A DNA stretch of 64,000 nt from Sulfuricaulis limicola (GTDB lineage Bacteria; Pseudomonadota; Gammaproteobacteria; Acidiferrobacterales; Sulfurifustaceae), in contig NZ_AP014879.1 in assembly GCF_002355735.1 (NCBI RefSeq), forward strand, positions 434,001-498,000, read 5' to 3'. This document shows positions 6,758-15,831 of this stretch, piece by piece. Position 1 is the stretch's first letter. Each line of letters starts with the position of its first letter. The notes beneath the pieces were generated by a model. The model was given only the letters and a program-made list of their open reading frames with translations. It made no database searches and was not told the origin of the DNA. Position numbers and translations under genes: made by a program.

Positions 6758-6817
6758 TCATCGCTTTATTCAGGACGGCGCGAAGAAACGCGTCGCCGGT
6801 TAAAGCGGATGTTAACT
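6752..6817 (+). other. attC site 10 (decayed), end of the array
   Basis: Arms CATCGCTTTA (6759-6768) and TAAAGCGGATG (6801-6811) pair with one unpaired base, as in active attC sites, and R' GTTAACT is at 6811-6817. R'' is reduced to GCCTGAT. The R' core contains the reverse complement of the rlmI stop codon. Confidence 0.6.
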
Positions 6818-8011
6818 CGGCAGCAGCCTCACAAAAAACGCCTTGAGATAACCGGTTTCGGGAATCGCCGGATGCATCGGGTGATCCGGCCCCTGGTGGC
6901 CTTCCTCGATGATTTCCATGAAACGGTCGATATGTCGGCTGTTCTTGAGCAGGATGTCGCGCAGCTCATCGCGGTGCAGGTGATACGAGCAGGAGCAGGA
7001 CACCAGGACGCCGTCCTTCGACAATACCTGCATCGCCATCTGGTTCAGCCGTTGGTAGGCCTGGGTTCCTTCCTTGATGTCCTTCTTGCGCTTGATGAAG
7101 GCCGGCGGGTCGATCACCACCACGTCGAAGCGCTCGCGCGCGGCGCGCAGACGGCGCAGCATCTCGAAGGCATCCTCACGCTCGGCCGTGACTTTGGCGG
7201 CGACACCGTTCAACTCAGCGTTATGCTGGATGGCCTCGACCGCCTTGGGCGAGCTGTCCACGCAGGTGACGGATTCGGCGCCGGCCGCCGCGGCCTGCAC
7301 GCCCCAGGCGCCGAGATAGCTGAATACGTCCAGCACGCGCTGGCCTTTTATATAGTGGCGGAAGCGCGCGCGGTTCGGGCGCTGGTCGTAGAACCAGCCG
7401 GTTTTCTGGCCGGTCAGCAGCGGCACGGCGAATTTAACGCCGTTTTCCTCGAGCGTAATGGATTCCGGCGCTTCACCCAGCGCGGTTTCGACGTAGCTCG
7501 TCAATCCTTCCAGCTCGCGCGTGGAAGTGTCGTTGCGAAACAGGATGGCGCCGGGGCGGACGACCTTTTGCAGCGCCGCCACGATTTCGGTTTTCAGTTT
7601 TTCCATGCCGGCGGTGGTGATCTGCGCCACCAGGATATCGCCATAGCGGTCCACCACCAGTCCCGGCAGGCCGTCGCTGTCGCCGAAGGCGAGGCGGTAA
7701 TAGGGCGCGTCGAACAGTCTTTCCCGCAATGACAGGGCGATGTTGAGCCGGTGCGTGAGCAGCGATTGATCGAGGATATATTTCGGATCGCGCGACACCA
7801 GCCGCGCGCAAATGAGCGCGTGCGGGTTGACGTAGCCGGAGCCGATCACCTGCCCGCCGGCTGACTCGATCAGCACCGCCTGGCCCGGCTCGAATTGCGT
7901 GAGCGGCGTCAGCTTCGTGTCCACCTCGTTGCTGAACACCCAGACATGTCCGGCGCGCAGGCGACGGTCTTCGTTCTTGTTCAGGCGCAGCGAGGGGAGG
8001 ATGGCGGTCAT
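6812..8011 (-). CDS. rlmI: 23S rRNA (cytosine-C5) methyltransferase, RlmI family
   Basis: Methylates a cytosine of 23S rRNA (C1962 in E. coli). The 399 residues give the family layout: PUA domain (about 5-75, LRLNKNEDRRLRAGHVWVFSNEV), an EEHEE-like middle, then a Rossmann methyltransferase with RVLDVFSYLGAWGVQAAAAGA (motif I), VTCVDSSPKAVE, FDVVVIDPPAFIKRKKD (motif IV) and a catalytic-type VSCSCSYHL. Full length. It is convergent with the integron: its TAA stop sits inside the last attC core, so the end of the gene marks the array boundary. Nothing else was seen in the 160 bases upstream. Confidence 0.93.
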   Translation of the reverse strand: MTAILPSLRLNKNEDRRLRAGHVWVFSNEVDTKLTPLTQFEPGQAVLIESAGGQVIGSGYVNPHALICARLVSRDPKYILDQSLLTHRLNIALSLRERLFDAPYYRLAFGDSDGLPGLVVDRYGDILVAQITTAGMEKLKTEIVAALQKVVRPGAILFRNDTSTRELEGLTSYVETALGEAPESITLEENGVKFAVPLLTGQKTGWFYDQRPNRARFRHYIKGQRVLDVFSYLGAWGVQAAAAGAESVTCVDSSPKAVEAIQHNAELNGVAAKVTAEREDAFEMLRRLRAARERFDVVVIDPPAFIKRKKDIKEGTQAYQRLNQMAMQVLSKDGVLVSCSCSYHLHRDELRDILLKNSRHIDRFMEIIEEGHQGPDHPMHPAIPETGYLKAFFVRLLPS

Positions 8012-8172
8012 GGGACCGCGGAGCTTATGTGAAATGCGGGGAAATGGGAACCGTCAGCGACGCACGAAGCGCGGCAAACCCGTTGCCGCCAATGCCGCCA
8101 GGCGCGCCGAGACCGGAAAATAATCCGTGAATCGCAACTAATTCGCTTTCGTCAGGTCGTAGCGGGCAAGAT

Positions 8173-8607
8173 ATGTTCATTGCCTCCCTCTTTGCTGCCT
8201 TGCTGGTCATTCTGAGCACGTTCACGCATTATGAAGTGTTGAGGCTGTTATCCGCCTATGTACCGCGGATCAGGATACGGCCCCGGGCCAGGCTGCTGGC
8301 GGTTTTGTTTGGCACCTTCTCGGGCCACGTGTTGCAGATCGGTTATTACGCGCTGGCCTATTTCTATCTCCGGGACCATTTCGATCTGGGAACTTTCGGC
8401 GGCCAGTTTTCCGATCGTTTTCCCTCCTACTTGTATTTTTCGGCCGAGGCCTATACCTCGATCGGTTTGGGCGACATCTATCCTCTGGGACCGTTGCGCC
8501 TGATCACCGGAATTGAGGCGTTGAACGGCTTGTTGCTGATCGGCTGGTCGGCGTCATTCACCTACTTGACCATGCAAAAATTCTGGAAAATCAGCGAGCG
8601 GGATTAG
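8173..8607 (+). CDS. Two-TM ion channel-like protein
   Basis: A 144-residue membrane protein with the pore-loop layout of small potassium channels: TM1 at about residues 3-25, a further hydrophobic segment at 40-65, a pore helix and filter-like EAYTSIGLGDIYPLG (about 96-110), then a last TM (GIEALNGLLLIGWSASFTYLTM). The TSIGLGD filter differs from canonical TVGYGD, so selectivity is uncertain. There is no regulatory RCK domain. Members of this family are usually annotated as ion channel (Ion_trans_2) proteins. It stands alone, upstream of the DUF599 gene. Confidence 0.75.
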   Translation: MFIASLFAALLVILSTFTHYEVLRLLSAYVPRIRIRPRARLLAVLFGTFSGHVLQIGYYALAYFYLRDHFDLGTFGGQFSDRFPSYLYFSAEAYTSIGLGDIYPLGPLRLITGIEALNGLLLIGWSASFTYLTMQKFWKISERD

Positions 8608-8683
8608 GGCGCCGGACCGCCGGATTGCATACCAAGTCTTCCATGATTTTGCTATGATGCGCGCGCCTGTTCGGCAGGCGAGC

Positions 8684-9370
8684 ATGAATACCATTTCTGC
8701 GTTCATCCAAACCAACTGGCGTTACATCGTCGACATGACGGTGTTCGTGGTCTGCGTGCTGATTCTTGGCGGTTATCAGATGCGGCTGGTACGGCGCAGC
8801 CGCCAGAGCCCCACGCGCACGGTGTCGGGCATGAACGCGCTGGCGCGCACGGCCTGGGTCGAGCGCGTCATGCGCGAAGACCGGGACGTCATGGCGGTGC
8901 AGACGCTGCGCAACTCCACCATGGCCGCGACGCTCATGGCGTCCACGGCGGTGATTCTCATCCTCGGCATTCTCAACATGCTGGCCAACGCCGACAAGAT
9001 CGGCCCCGCGCTGCACGTGCTGAACCCGACCGGTTCGCACGAGCCCGGCATCTGGATCTTCAAGCTGATGCTGATCCTGGTGGATTTCTTCGTGGCGTTC
9101 TTCAGCTTCTCGCTCGCGGTGCGCGGCTACAACCACGTCGGTTTTCTGATCAACGTGCCCAAGGATACCGGCAATCACGGTGTTACGCCGGTCAAGGTGG
9201 CGTTGCATCTCAACCGCGCGTCGGCTTATTACGGCATCGGCATGCGCACTTATTATTTTTCCGTGCCGCTCGTTTTATGGCTGTTCGGCCCGGTGTGGAT
9301 GCTGATCGCGACCGTCGGCCTGCTCATGATCCTGAATCACCTTGATCACCTGCCGCAGCAGGAAGACTAG
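8684..9370 (+). CDS. DUF599 family membrane protein
   Basis: About 228 residues with four hydrophobic segments: about 13-33 (YIVDMTVFVVCVLILGGY), 82-100 (MAATLMASTAVILILGIL), 125-145 (KLMLILVDFFVAFFSFSLAV) and 190-215 (FSVPLVLWLFGPVWMLIATVG). MNALARTAWVERVMRE and AVQTLRNSTMAATL match the DUF599 pattern. No function is established. ATG 8684 is preferred over 8654 for its nearby AGGCGAG and better N-terminus. The TAG stop lies within the left arm of a long inverted repeat shared with the convergent gene. Confidence 0.8.
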   Translation: MNTISAFIQTNWRYIVDMTVFVVCVLILGGYQMRLVRRSRQSPTRTVSGMNALARTAWVERVMREDRDVMAVQTLRNSTMAATLMASTAVILILGILNMLANADKIGPALHVLNPTGSHEPGIWIFKLMLILVDFFVAFFSFSLAVRGYNHVGFLINVPKDTGNHGVTPVKVALHLNRASAYYGIGMRTYYFSVPLVLWLFGPVWMLIATVGLLMILNHLDHLPQQED

Positions 9371-9516
9371 AAGCCATCTCAAAACCTGCTGCGCGTCCGT
9401 GATCCGGGGTCGAGCGGTGCTCGGAATCCTCATGTACTGCCGCGTACACTCCGGTTCCTGCGCTCCGGTCTCCCCCGGCTGACGGCCGCTCGCGACGGTT
9501 TTGAGATGGCTTCTAG
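9367..9516. repeat. Inverted-repeat element between convergent genes
   Basis: A perfect 19-base inverted repeat, left arm 9367-9385 (CTAGAAGCCATCTCAAAAC) and right arm 9498-9516, encloses 112 bases with further internal symmetry. The stop codons of both convergent genes lie in the arms. It looks like a MITE- or REP-type dispersed element that may also act as a bidirectional terminator. Confidence 0.7.
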
Positions 9517-10397
9517 TTTTCCTCCGCACGCTGACGCCACTGCGCGGCGCGTTTCGCGTCCGGTTTTTCGCCCAGCAGGCCCTTCTCGTAGATATCCGCG
9601 AGGCTGCGCATCGCCGGTTTGTAGCCTTTTTCCGCCGCCCGGTTAAACCAGCGCAGCGCCTGTTCGGGATGCCGGCGCACGCCCCAGGCTCCCGTTTCAT
9701 AGCGAAGCGCGAGCTGATACTGCGCCTCGACGTCGCCCTGTTCCGCGCGATTCATCAATTGTTCGCGCGAGGCTTCGTAAACACCCATGGTGTCCTTGCC
9801 GACGTCGGCGAAGAAGTGCAGCAGCTTGATCGCGTCGGAGTGTCCCTGGGCCGCGGCGCGCGAAAGCCAATCCCGGCCGCGCTCGAGGTCTTGTGGTACG
9901 CCATGGCCCTGCTGATACATCTTGCCCAGCAGATACTGCGCCTGCGCCACGCCCTGGTCGGCGGCCTTGCCCAGCCAGCGCTCCGCTTCGCGGAAATCCT
10001 GCGCGGTGCCTTTCCCGTAGAAATACGCCTCGCCCAGCGCCAGCTGGGCCTGCGGCTGATTCTGTTCCGCGGCTTTCCGCCACCACGCCAGCGCCTGCTT
10101 CGGGTCGCGCGCGGTGCCTTCGCCCGCGGCATACATCTGTCCGAGCACGAGCTGGGAATAGGGCTGGCGTTCATGCGCCGATTTGTCGATCCAGTAGAAC
10201 GCCTTGCGCGCATCGCGCGGCACGCCGCGGCCTTCGCGATATATCAGTCCGAGCAGCAGTTGCGCCCCCTGGTTGCCGCGCTCCGCGGCGTTGGTGATGG
10301 TGGCGATTTCCGCGGAAGTTTCGGCCTGTGCGACGGGTACCATCGGCAGCAGCGTGATCAAAAGAGTGACGAGCGTGAAGCAAGAGCGTGGCGACAT
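9513..10397 (-). CDS. Secreted Sel1-repeat protein
   Basis: A 294-residue protein with a signal peptide (about 1-25, ending VPVAQA) and tandem Sel1-like TPR repeats of about 36 residues. Repeat signatures include AAERGNQGAQLLLGLIYREGRGVPRDARKA, AAEQNQPQAQLALGEAYFYGKGTAQDFREA and AADQGVAQAQYLLGKMYQQGHGVPQDLERG, six or seven units in all. Such repeats form a solenoid that binds other proteins; the partner is unknown. Start ATG 10397 has a good AAGGAA Shine-Dalgarno. It runs convergent to the DUF599 gene and shares its 3' inverted repeat. Confidence 0.88.
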   Translation of the reverse strand: MSPRSCFTLVTLLITLLPMVPVAQAETSAEIATITNAAERGNQGAQLLLGLIYREGRGVPRDARKAFYWIDKSAHERQPYSQLVLGQMYAAGEGTARDPKQALAWWRKAAEQNQPQAQLALGEAYFYGKGTAQDFREAERWLGKAADQGVAQAQYLLGKMYQQGHGVPQDLERGRDWLSRAAAQGHSDAIKLLHFFADVGKDTMGVYEASREQLMNRAEQGDVEAQYQLALRYETGAWGVRRHPEQALRWFNRAAEKGYKPAMRSLADIYEKGLLGEKPDAKRAAQWRQRAEEN

Positions 10398-10441
10398 GGG
10401 TTCCTTTCAGGGTTTGTCTGTATATCCGGATTCCGGAGGCG

Positions 10442-11638
10442 TTATTTTACCGGTTTGATCCCCAGCCATTGCCAGAAACCGATCGTGGCGAGGCAGGCCA
10501 GGCCGCTGGAAACGAGAAACGCGATTTTGACGCCGTAGAGGGACCAGAGCCCACCCAGCAACAGACCGGCGGGAATGGCGGCGGTTCCCACCAGCATGTG
10601 AAACCAGCCAAAGGCGGTGCCACGCTCGACCGGCGCGGCCAGGTCGCGCACCAATGCGCGCTCGGCGCCCTCGGTGAGCCCGAAATAGAATCCGAGTGCC
10701 AGGCTCCAGGCCCAGAGCATCAATGGCTGGGTCACGAAGGCGAGCGCGAACAGCGTGACGGCATAGACCATCCAGCCGGTCAGGATCAGCGGCCGGCGGC
10801 CGACGCGATCGGTGTGGCTGCCGGCCTGCTCGGCGATGGCGGCCTTGACGACGTGCATCGCCGCCCACAGCAGCAGCAGTTCCACCACCGGCATGCCCAA
10901 CTCATGGCCGCGCAGCAGCAGGAAGGTCTCGGGAATTTTTCCGAGCGTGAAAAACGCCAGTACCAGGAGATAGCGCCGTGAAACCGGACTCAGCCGGGTC
11001 CAGCGCAGCGGCGCCCGCTCGGCGGGCAGAACGACCGGACGCGGCGTTTCCCGGATGCCGAAGGCAAAGAGACCGACCGCCAGCAGGCCGGGAATGGCGG
11101 ACAGCGCAATCACGACGTCGAGACGCGCGTTGCCCCAGTAAACGATCGCCGCCGCGGCCAGCGCGCCGAGCACGGCGCCGGCATGATCAAGCGCGCGCGT
11201 GAAGCCGTAGGCGCGGCCGGCGATGCCGTCGTCGATGGCATCCGAGATCAGCGCGTCGCGCGGCGCGGTGCGCACGCCCTTGCCGATGCGGTCGGTGACG
11301 CGGATCGAGAGCACGGTGAGCCAGCTGCCGGAAATTCCGATGAAGGGACGTGCCAGGTTCGACAGCAGGTAGCCGAACACGACATAGGGTTTGCGGCGCC
11401 GCCCGTAGAGATCGGAATGCCGCCCGGCCCAGAGCTTGAGCAGGTTGGAGACGGTATCGGCCACGCCTTCGATCAGCCCCAGCGCCACCGGGCCGGCGGC
11501 CAGCGCGGTGGCGAGCAGCAGCGGAATCAGCGGCACCACCATTTCGCTGGCGAAGTCGTTGAGCAGACTGACCAGTCCGACGATGACGACGGTGCGCGGC
11601 AGTTTGCTGCGTCCCGATCCGGGCGTTGCGGGGATCAC
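10442..11638 (-). CDS. MFS transporter
   Basis: About 399 residues, 12 predicted membrane helices, major facilitator superfamily. The loop 2-3 motif appears as GRHSDLYGRRRKPYVVFGYL and its repeat later as GSHTDRVGRRPLILTGWM. VTDRIGKGVRTAPRDALISD is typical of a subgroup of uncharacterised MFS exporters. The frame is open up to 11905, but the extra N-terminal part reads through a terminator hairpin and non-coding leader, so a start near GTG 11638 is more likely; the exact start is uncertain because no Shine-Dalgarno stands out. It is divergent from a sigma54-type activator, which may control it. Substrate unknown. Confidence 0.85.
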   Translation of the reverse strand: MIPATPGSGRSKLPRTVVIVGLVSLLNDFASEMVVPLIPLLLATALAAGPVALGLIEGVADTVSNLLKLWAGRHSDLYGRRRKPYVVFGYLLSNLARPFIGISGSWLTVLSIRVTDRIGKGVRTAPRDALISDAIDDGIAGRAYGFTRALDHAGAVLGALAAAAIVYWGNARLDVVIALSAIPGLLAVGLFAFGIRETPRPVVLPAERAPLRWTRLSPVSRRYLLVLAFFTLGKIPETFLLLRGHELGMPVVELLLLWAAMHVVKAAIAEQAGSHTDRVGRRPLILTGWMVYAVTLFALAFVTQPLMLWAWSLALGFYFGLTEGAERALVRDLAAPVERGTAFGWFHMLVGTAAIPAGLLLGGLWSLYGVKIAFLVSSGLACLATIGFWQWLGIKPVK

Positions 11639-11713
11639 GATGGCGGGCTGGGCATGGTGGCGCGCCCACTTTAACGGACACCGGTCCGGCAGGCAAAACT
11701 GATACAGGGACGC

Positions 11714-11740
11714 AAAAAAAGGCGTGGTGCGCACCACGCC
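11714..11740 (-). terminator. Intrinsic terminator / attenuator in the MFS leader
   Basis: Perfect 20-base palindrome GGCGTGGTGCGCACCACGCC (11721-11740) followed on the minus strand by seven T (11720-11714). It lies between the intergenic region and the MFS start, so minus-strand transcripts must pass it to reach the gene. Confidence 0.75.
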
Positions 11741-11918
11741 CAATCCGTTGGAGGAGTTAACGGAAATCGCTGTACCAGTTTGCCGGTCATTGTATTTTTC
11801 CGGGAAAACGCTTCCCTGACTCAGGTCATTGACACGATGTCGCCATGACATGACATTGGCGTCATGATCAGCCAATTCGGCTGACAGTATGGCAGTGCGC
11901 GTCATTTATGGAGGAAGC

Positions 11919-13292
<1,374 letters not shown>

Positions 13293-13299
13293 ACATGGT

Positions 13300-13830
13300 T
13301 TATTTCCGGGGCAGCAGTTCGCGGATTTTTTTCAGCAGTTCCGGATCGTCCCATTCGCGTCCGCCCACGGCGCGATAGACGATCCTTCCCTGCGGGTCCA
13401 CGACGAAGCTCGTCGGCAGGGCGATGACGGGCCAGGCCTTGATGACCTGCGCGTCACGGTCCAGCAGGATCGGGAAGGTCAGCTCCACTCCGGTCGAGAA
13501 CGTGAAGCCGAAAATGGTGTCTTCGTCCTCGCCAACGTTGATGGCGAGCATTTCAAAATTTTCGCTCTTGAGTTGTGTCCAGGCGCGTTGCATCGAGGGC
13601 ATTTCGCGGCGGCACGGCGGGCACCAGGTGGCCCAGAAATTCACCAGCACCACCTTGCCGCGGCTCTCGGAGAGCCGACGCAGCTTGCCGTCGATATCCT
13701 TCAACGCGAAATCCGCTGCCGTCGGCCGGTCCGCGACGGGCGTCATGGTTTGCGCCGGCGCCGCGGCCAGCGCGGAATGCGCCAGCAGCGTCAGGGCAAA
13801 TACCAGGAACACACGAGCCACCATTGTCAT
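13300..13830 (-). CDS. TlpA/ResA-type thioredoxin-fold protein
   Basis: Periplasmic thiol-disulfide oxidoreductase, 176 residues. Signal peptide at about 1-22 (VARVFLVFALTLLAHSALA), then FALKDIDGKLRRLSESRGKVVLVNFWATWCPPCRREMP with the WCPPC active site, and a cis-Pro in IALPTSFVVDPQGRIVYRAVG. This is the TlpA-like AhpC/TSA-Redoxin family. ATG 13830 overlaps the TGA of the upstream gene (ATGA), so the two are translationally coupled and probably act together. The open frame reaches 14049, antisense-like and without codon support. Role may be reducing c-type cytochrome or other periplasmic thiols. Confidence 0.88.
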   Translation of the reverse strand: MTMVARVFLVFALTLLAHSALAAAPAQTMTPVADRPTAADFALKDIDGKLRRLSESRGKVVLVNFWATWCPPCRREMPSMQRAWTQLKSENFEMLAINVGEDEDTIFGFTFSTGVELTFPILLDRDAQVIKAWPVIALPTSFVVDPQGRIVYRAVGGREWDDPELLKKIRELLPRK

Positions 13831-14411
13831 GGGGATGTTTCCGCGGCGCAGCGCACGCCGGAGAGCATCACTTCGCGGCGCTTGTCCCCTTCGCTCCACA
13901 CGAAACGCAGATCGAAGCGGCTGCCAAGCGGCAGGGCGTAAGTGGTCATGCCCATGTTCCAGTCGCCGACCTCGTAGCGGTGTTGGGTGGGGTAAAGCGC
14001 GTAACGGAACGCCGTGCGCGCCGCCAGCGGAACGCCGCGTTGCCCCCACTCCTTCTGCCAGTCTGCCTCGAGTTTCAGCGGTCGTTCACCCCCGGCGCTG
14101 ACGCTGCGCCAGTCGGCGAGACTGAATTCAATCGTGCCCGGGGCGGAATCGTTGCGCAGAACGGTCTGGAAGACGCAAGCCCCGGTCGCGAGCCGCTCGA
14201 CCGAAGCGGCATCGAAACCGCGCGCCTGGTAGAACCCGCGCACCTGGTCCGGCAGGATCTGGGTCAGCCGCAGGCTGACGCCGTGCGCGGTGGTTTCCCA
14301 GGTTTCAATTCCGGTTTCCGGGTCGGTCGCATGCCGGGTTTCCGCTGCCAGTGCGGCGACGGCCGCGCAGAAGAGCAGGCAGGCAATGATTTTGCGCGCA
14401 GGCAGCAGCAT
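13827..14411 (-). CDS. Exported hypothetical protein coupled to the TlpA gene
   Basis: A 194-residue protein with a signal peptide (ACLLFCAAVAALAAET, cleavage near 23). The mature part is beta-rich with ATDPETGIETWETTAHGVSLRLTQILPDQVRGFYQARGF, FQTVLRNDSAPGTIEFSLADWR and YEVGDWNMGMTTYALPLGSRFDL. Two cysteines (GACVFQ and VRCAAE) could form a disulfide, a possible substrate for the TlpA protein encoded by the next, overlapping gene. I do not recognise a named family. A promoter region of about 170 bases separates it from the divergent liv operon. Confidence 0.75.
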   Translation of the reverse strand: MLLPARKIIACLLFCAAVAALAAETRHATDPETGIETWETTAHGVSLRLTQILPDQVRGFYQARGFDAASVERLATGACVFQTVLRNDSAPGTIEFSLADWRSVSAGGERPLKLEADWQKEWGQRGVPLAARTAFRYALYPTQHRYEVGDWNMGMTTYALPLGSRFDLRFVWSEGDKRREVMLSGVRCAAETSP

Positions 14412-14585
14412 GATGCGGCAGATTAAAACACGAACCCGTCACCCGATGTACGTCAGAGCGAGGAGGTACTGCGCCAAGGTTCCCGCCCCTTGCCGTGTAC
14501 GGTTTTTGTCGTGATTTGACTGTGGTATGGTAGCGACAAACAAGGTCCCCGCCGCACCCTGCGGCGTCTTAAGGAGGAGCACAAC

Positions 14586-15764
14586 ATGAAACATCGGCTA
14601 TCGCTGTTGGCAGTGTTTTCCGCTGTTTTGGCTTTGCTGGTTACCCCGGTTGTGACGCATGCCAAGGATATCGTGGTCGGCACCTCGGTGGCACTCACCG
14701 GCAAATACGCGCGCACCGGGCAGGAACAGCTGCAGGGCTTCCAGATGTGGGTCGATGAGGTCAACGCCCGCGGCGGGTTGCTCGGACAGAAAGTAAAACT
14801 GGTCCATTACGACGACGAGTCCAAGCCGGAGACCGGCGCCAGGCTTTATGAAAAACTCATCACCGACGACAAGGTCGACCTGCTGATCGGCCCGTATTCC
14901 TCGGATGTCACCATGGCCGCCAGCACCGTGGCCGAGAAGCACAACTTCCCCATGGTGTCGTCCGGCGCCTCGGCGAGCGAGATCTGGGAACGCGGTTACA
15001 AGAACACCTTCGGTCTGTACACGCTGGCCGAGCTCTATATGGACCAGATACTCGAGCTCGGCAAGGAAAAGGGGCTCAAGAAGATCGCCCTGATTTACGA
15101 GAACACGTCCTTCCCGCGCGGTGTCGCCGCTGGCGTCAAGACCAAGGCCAAGCAACTCGGCATGCAGATCGTGTTCGAGGAGGAATACGGCAAGGCCTCG
15201 ACCGATTTCTCCTCCATGATCATCAAGATCAAGTCCAAGAAGCCGGACATGGTGATTGGCGGTTCCTATCTGCCGGACTCCACCGCCTTCATGCGCCAGG
15301 CCAAGGAGAACCGCCTGTACGCCAAGATCTTTGCGTTCGCCGTGGGCCCCGGCCTGCCTGATTTCGGCACCAACCTCGGGCTGGATGCCGAAGGCGTCAT
15401 GGGAAACACCCAGTGGGAACCCACGCTCAAGCTTCCGGGTGCGCGTGAATTTTCCGCGAAGTACAAGGACAAGTACGGTCACGAGCCCGGCTACCACGCG
15501 GGCGGCGGCTACGGCGCGGGTTACGTGCTCGAAGCCGCGGTCAAGAAGGCCGGCAGCACGGACCGCGACAAGGTGCGCGAGGCGTTGTTCGCGCTCGACG
15601 TCGTCAATGCCTTCGGTCGCTTCAAGGTGGACGCGACCGGCAAGCAGATCGGCAAACCGGCCTACGCCGTGCAATGGCTTGGCGGCGAACGCCATATCGT
15701 TCTGCCGGCCGATGCCGCGACCGCCAAGGTGGCCTATCCGTTCAAGGACTGGGGCAAGCGCTGA
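14586..15764 (+). CDS. livK: Branched-chain amino acid-type ABC transporter, substrate-binding protein
   Basis: Periplasmic binding protein, 392 residues, first gene of a five-gene liv operon. Signal peptide at about 1-26 (ending PVVTHA). Peripla_BP_6 features: DIVVGTSVALTGKYARTGQE, VNARGGLLGQKVKLVHYDDES, LLIGPYSSDVTMAASTVAEK and the hinge-proximal YGAGYVLEAAVKKAGS. A strong AAGGAGGAG precedes ATG 14586. The ligand need not be leucine; related proteins bind amides, urea or aromatic acids. A 67-base gap separates it from livH. Confidence 0.9.
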   Translation: MKHRLSLLAVFSAVLALLVTPVVTHAKDIVVGTSVALTGKYARTGQEQLQGFQMWVDEVNARGGLLGQKVKLVHYDDESKPETGARLYEKLITDDKVDLLIGPYSSDVTMAASTVAEKHNFPMVSSGASASEIWERGYKNTFGLYTLAELYMDQILELGKEKGLKKIALIYENTSFPRGVAAGVKTKAKQLGMQIVFEEEYGKASTDFSSMIIKIKSKKPDMVIGGSYLPDSTAFMRQAKENRLYAKIFAFAVGPGLPDFGTNLGLDAEGVMGNTQWEPTLKLPGAREFSAKYKDKYGHEPGYHAGGGYGAGYVLEAAVKKAGSTDRDKVREALFALDVVNAFGRFKVDATGKQIGKPAYAVQWLGGERHIVLPADAATAKVAYPFKDWGKR

Positions 15765-15831
15765 AGGGATGATGCCCGCGGGTCAGGCGCCGACATGCTA
15801 AATCGCGACTGACCCGGCAAGGCATTTACCC

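Larger units (their letters stand above)
222..6817. mobile_element. Chromosomal (sedentary) integron with about ten gene cassettes
   Basis: Integrase on the minus strand, attI core at 1424-1430, then cassettes all reading on the plus strand and separated by attC sites. For the first nine attC sites the left core (R'') is the exact reverse complement of the GTTRRRY-like core that opens the same cassette: GCCCAAC/GTTGGGC, GGCTAAC/GTTAGCC, GCCTAAC/GTTAGGC twice, GCCCAAC/GTTGGGC, ACATAAC/GTTATGT, TCCTAAC/GTTAGGA, ATCTAAC/GTTAGAT, TGCTAAC/GTTAGCA. That is what excision and insertion of circular cassettes predicts. Most cassettes are visibly less GC-rich than the flanking genes. The final attC is decayed and abuts the rlmI stop codon. 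Confidence 0.95.

Noticed and set aside
11750-11790. Possible sigma54 promoter (TGGTAC ... ) ahead of the MFS gene
   Set aside because: The -12 GC is missing; match too weak to report as a feature.
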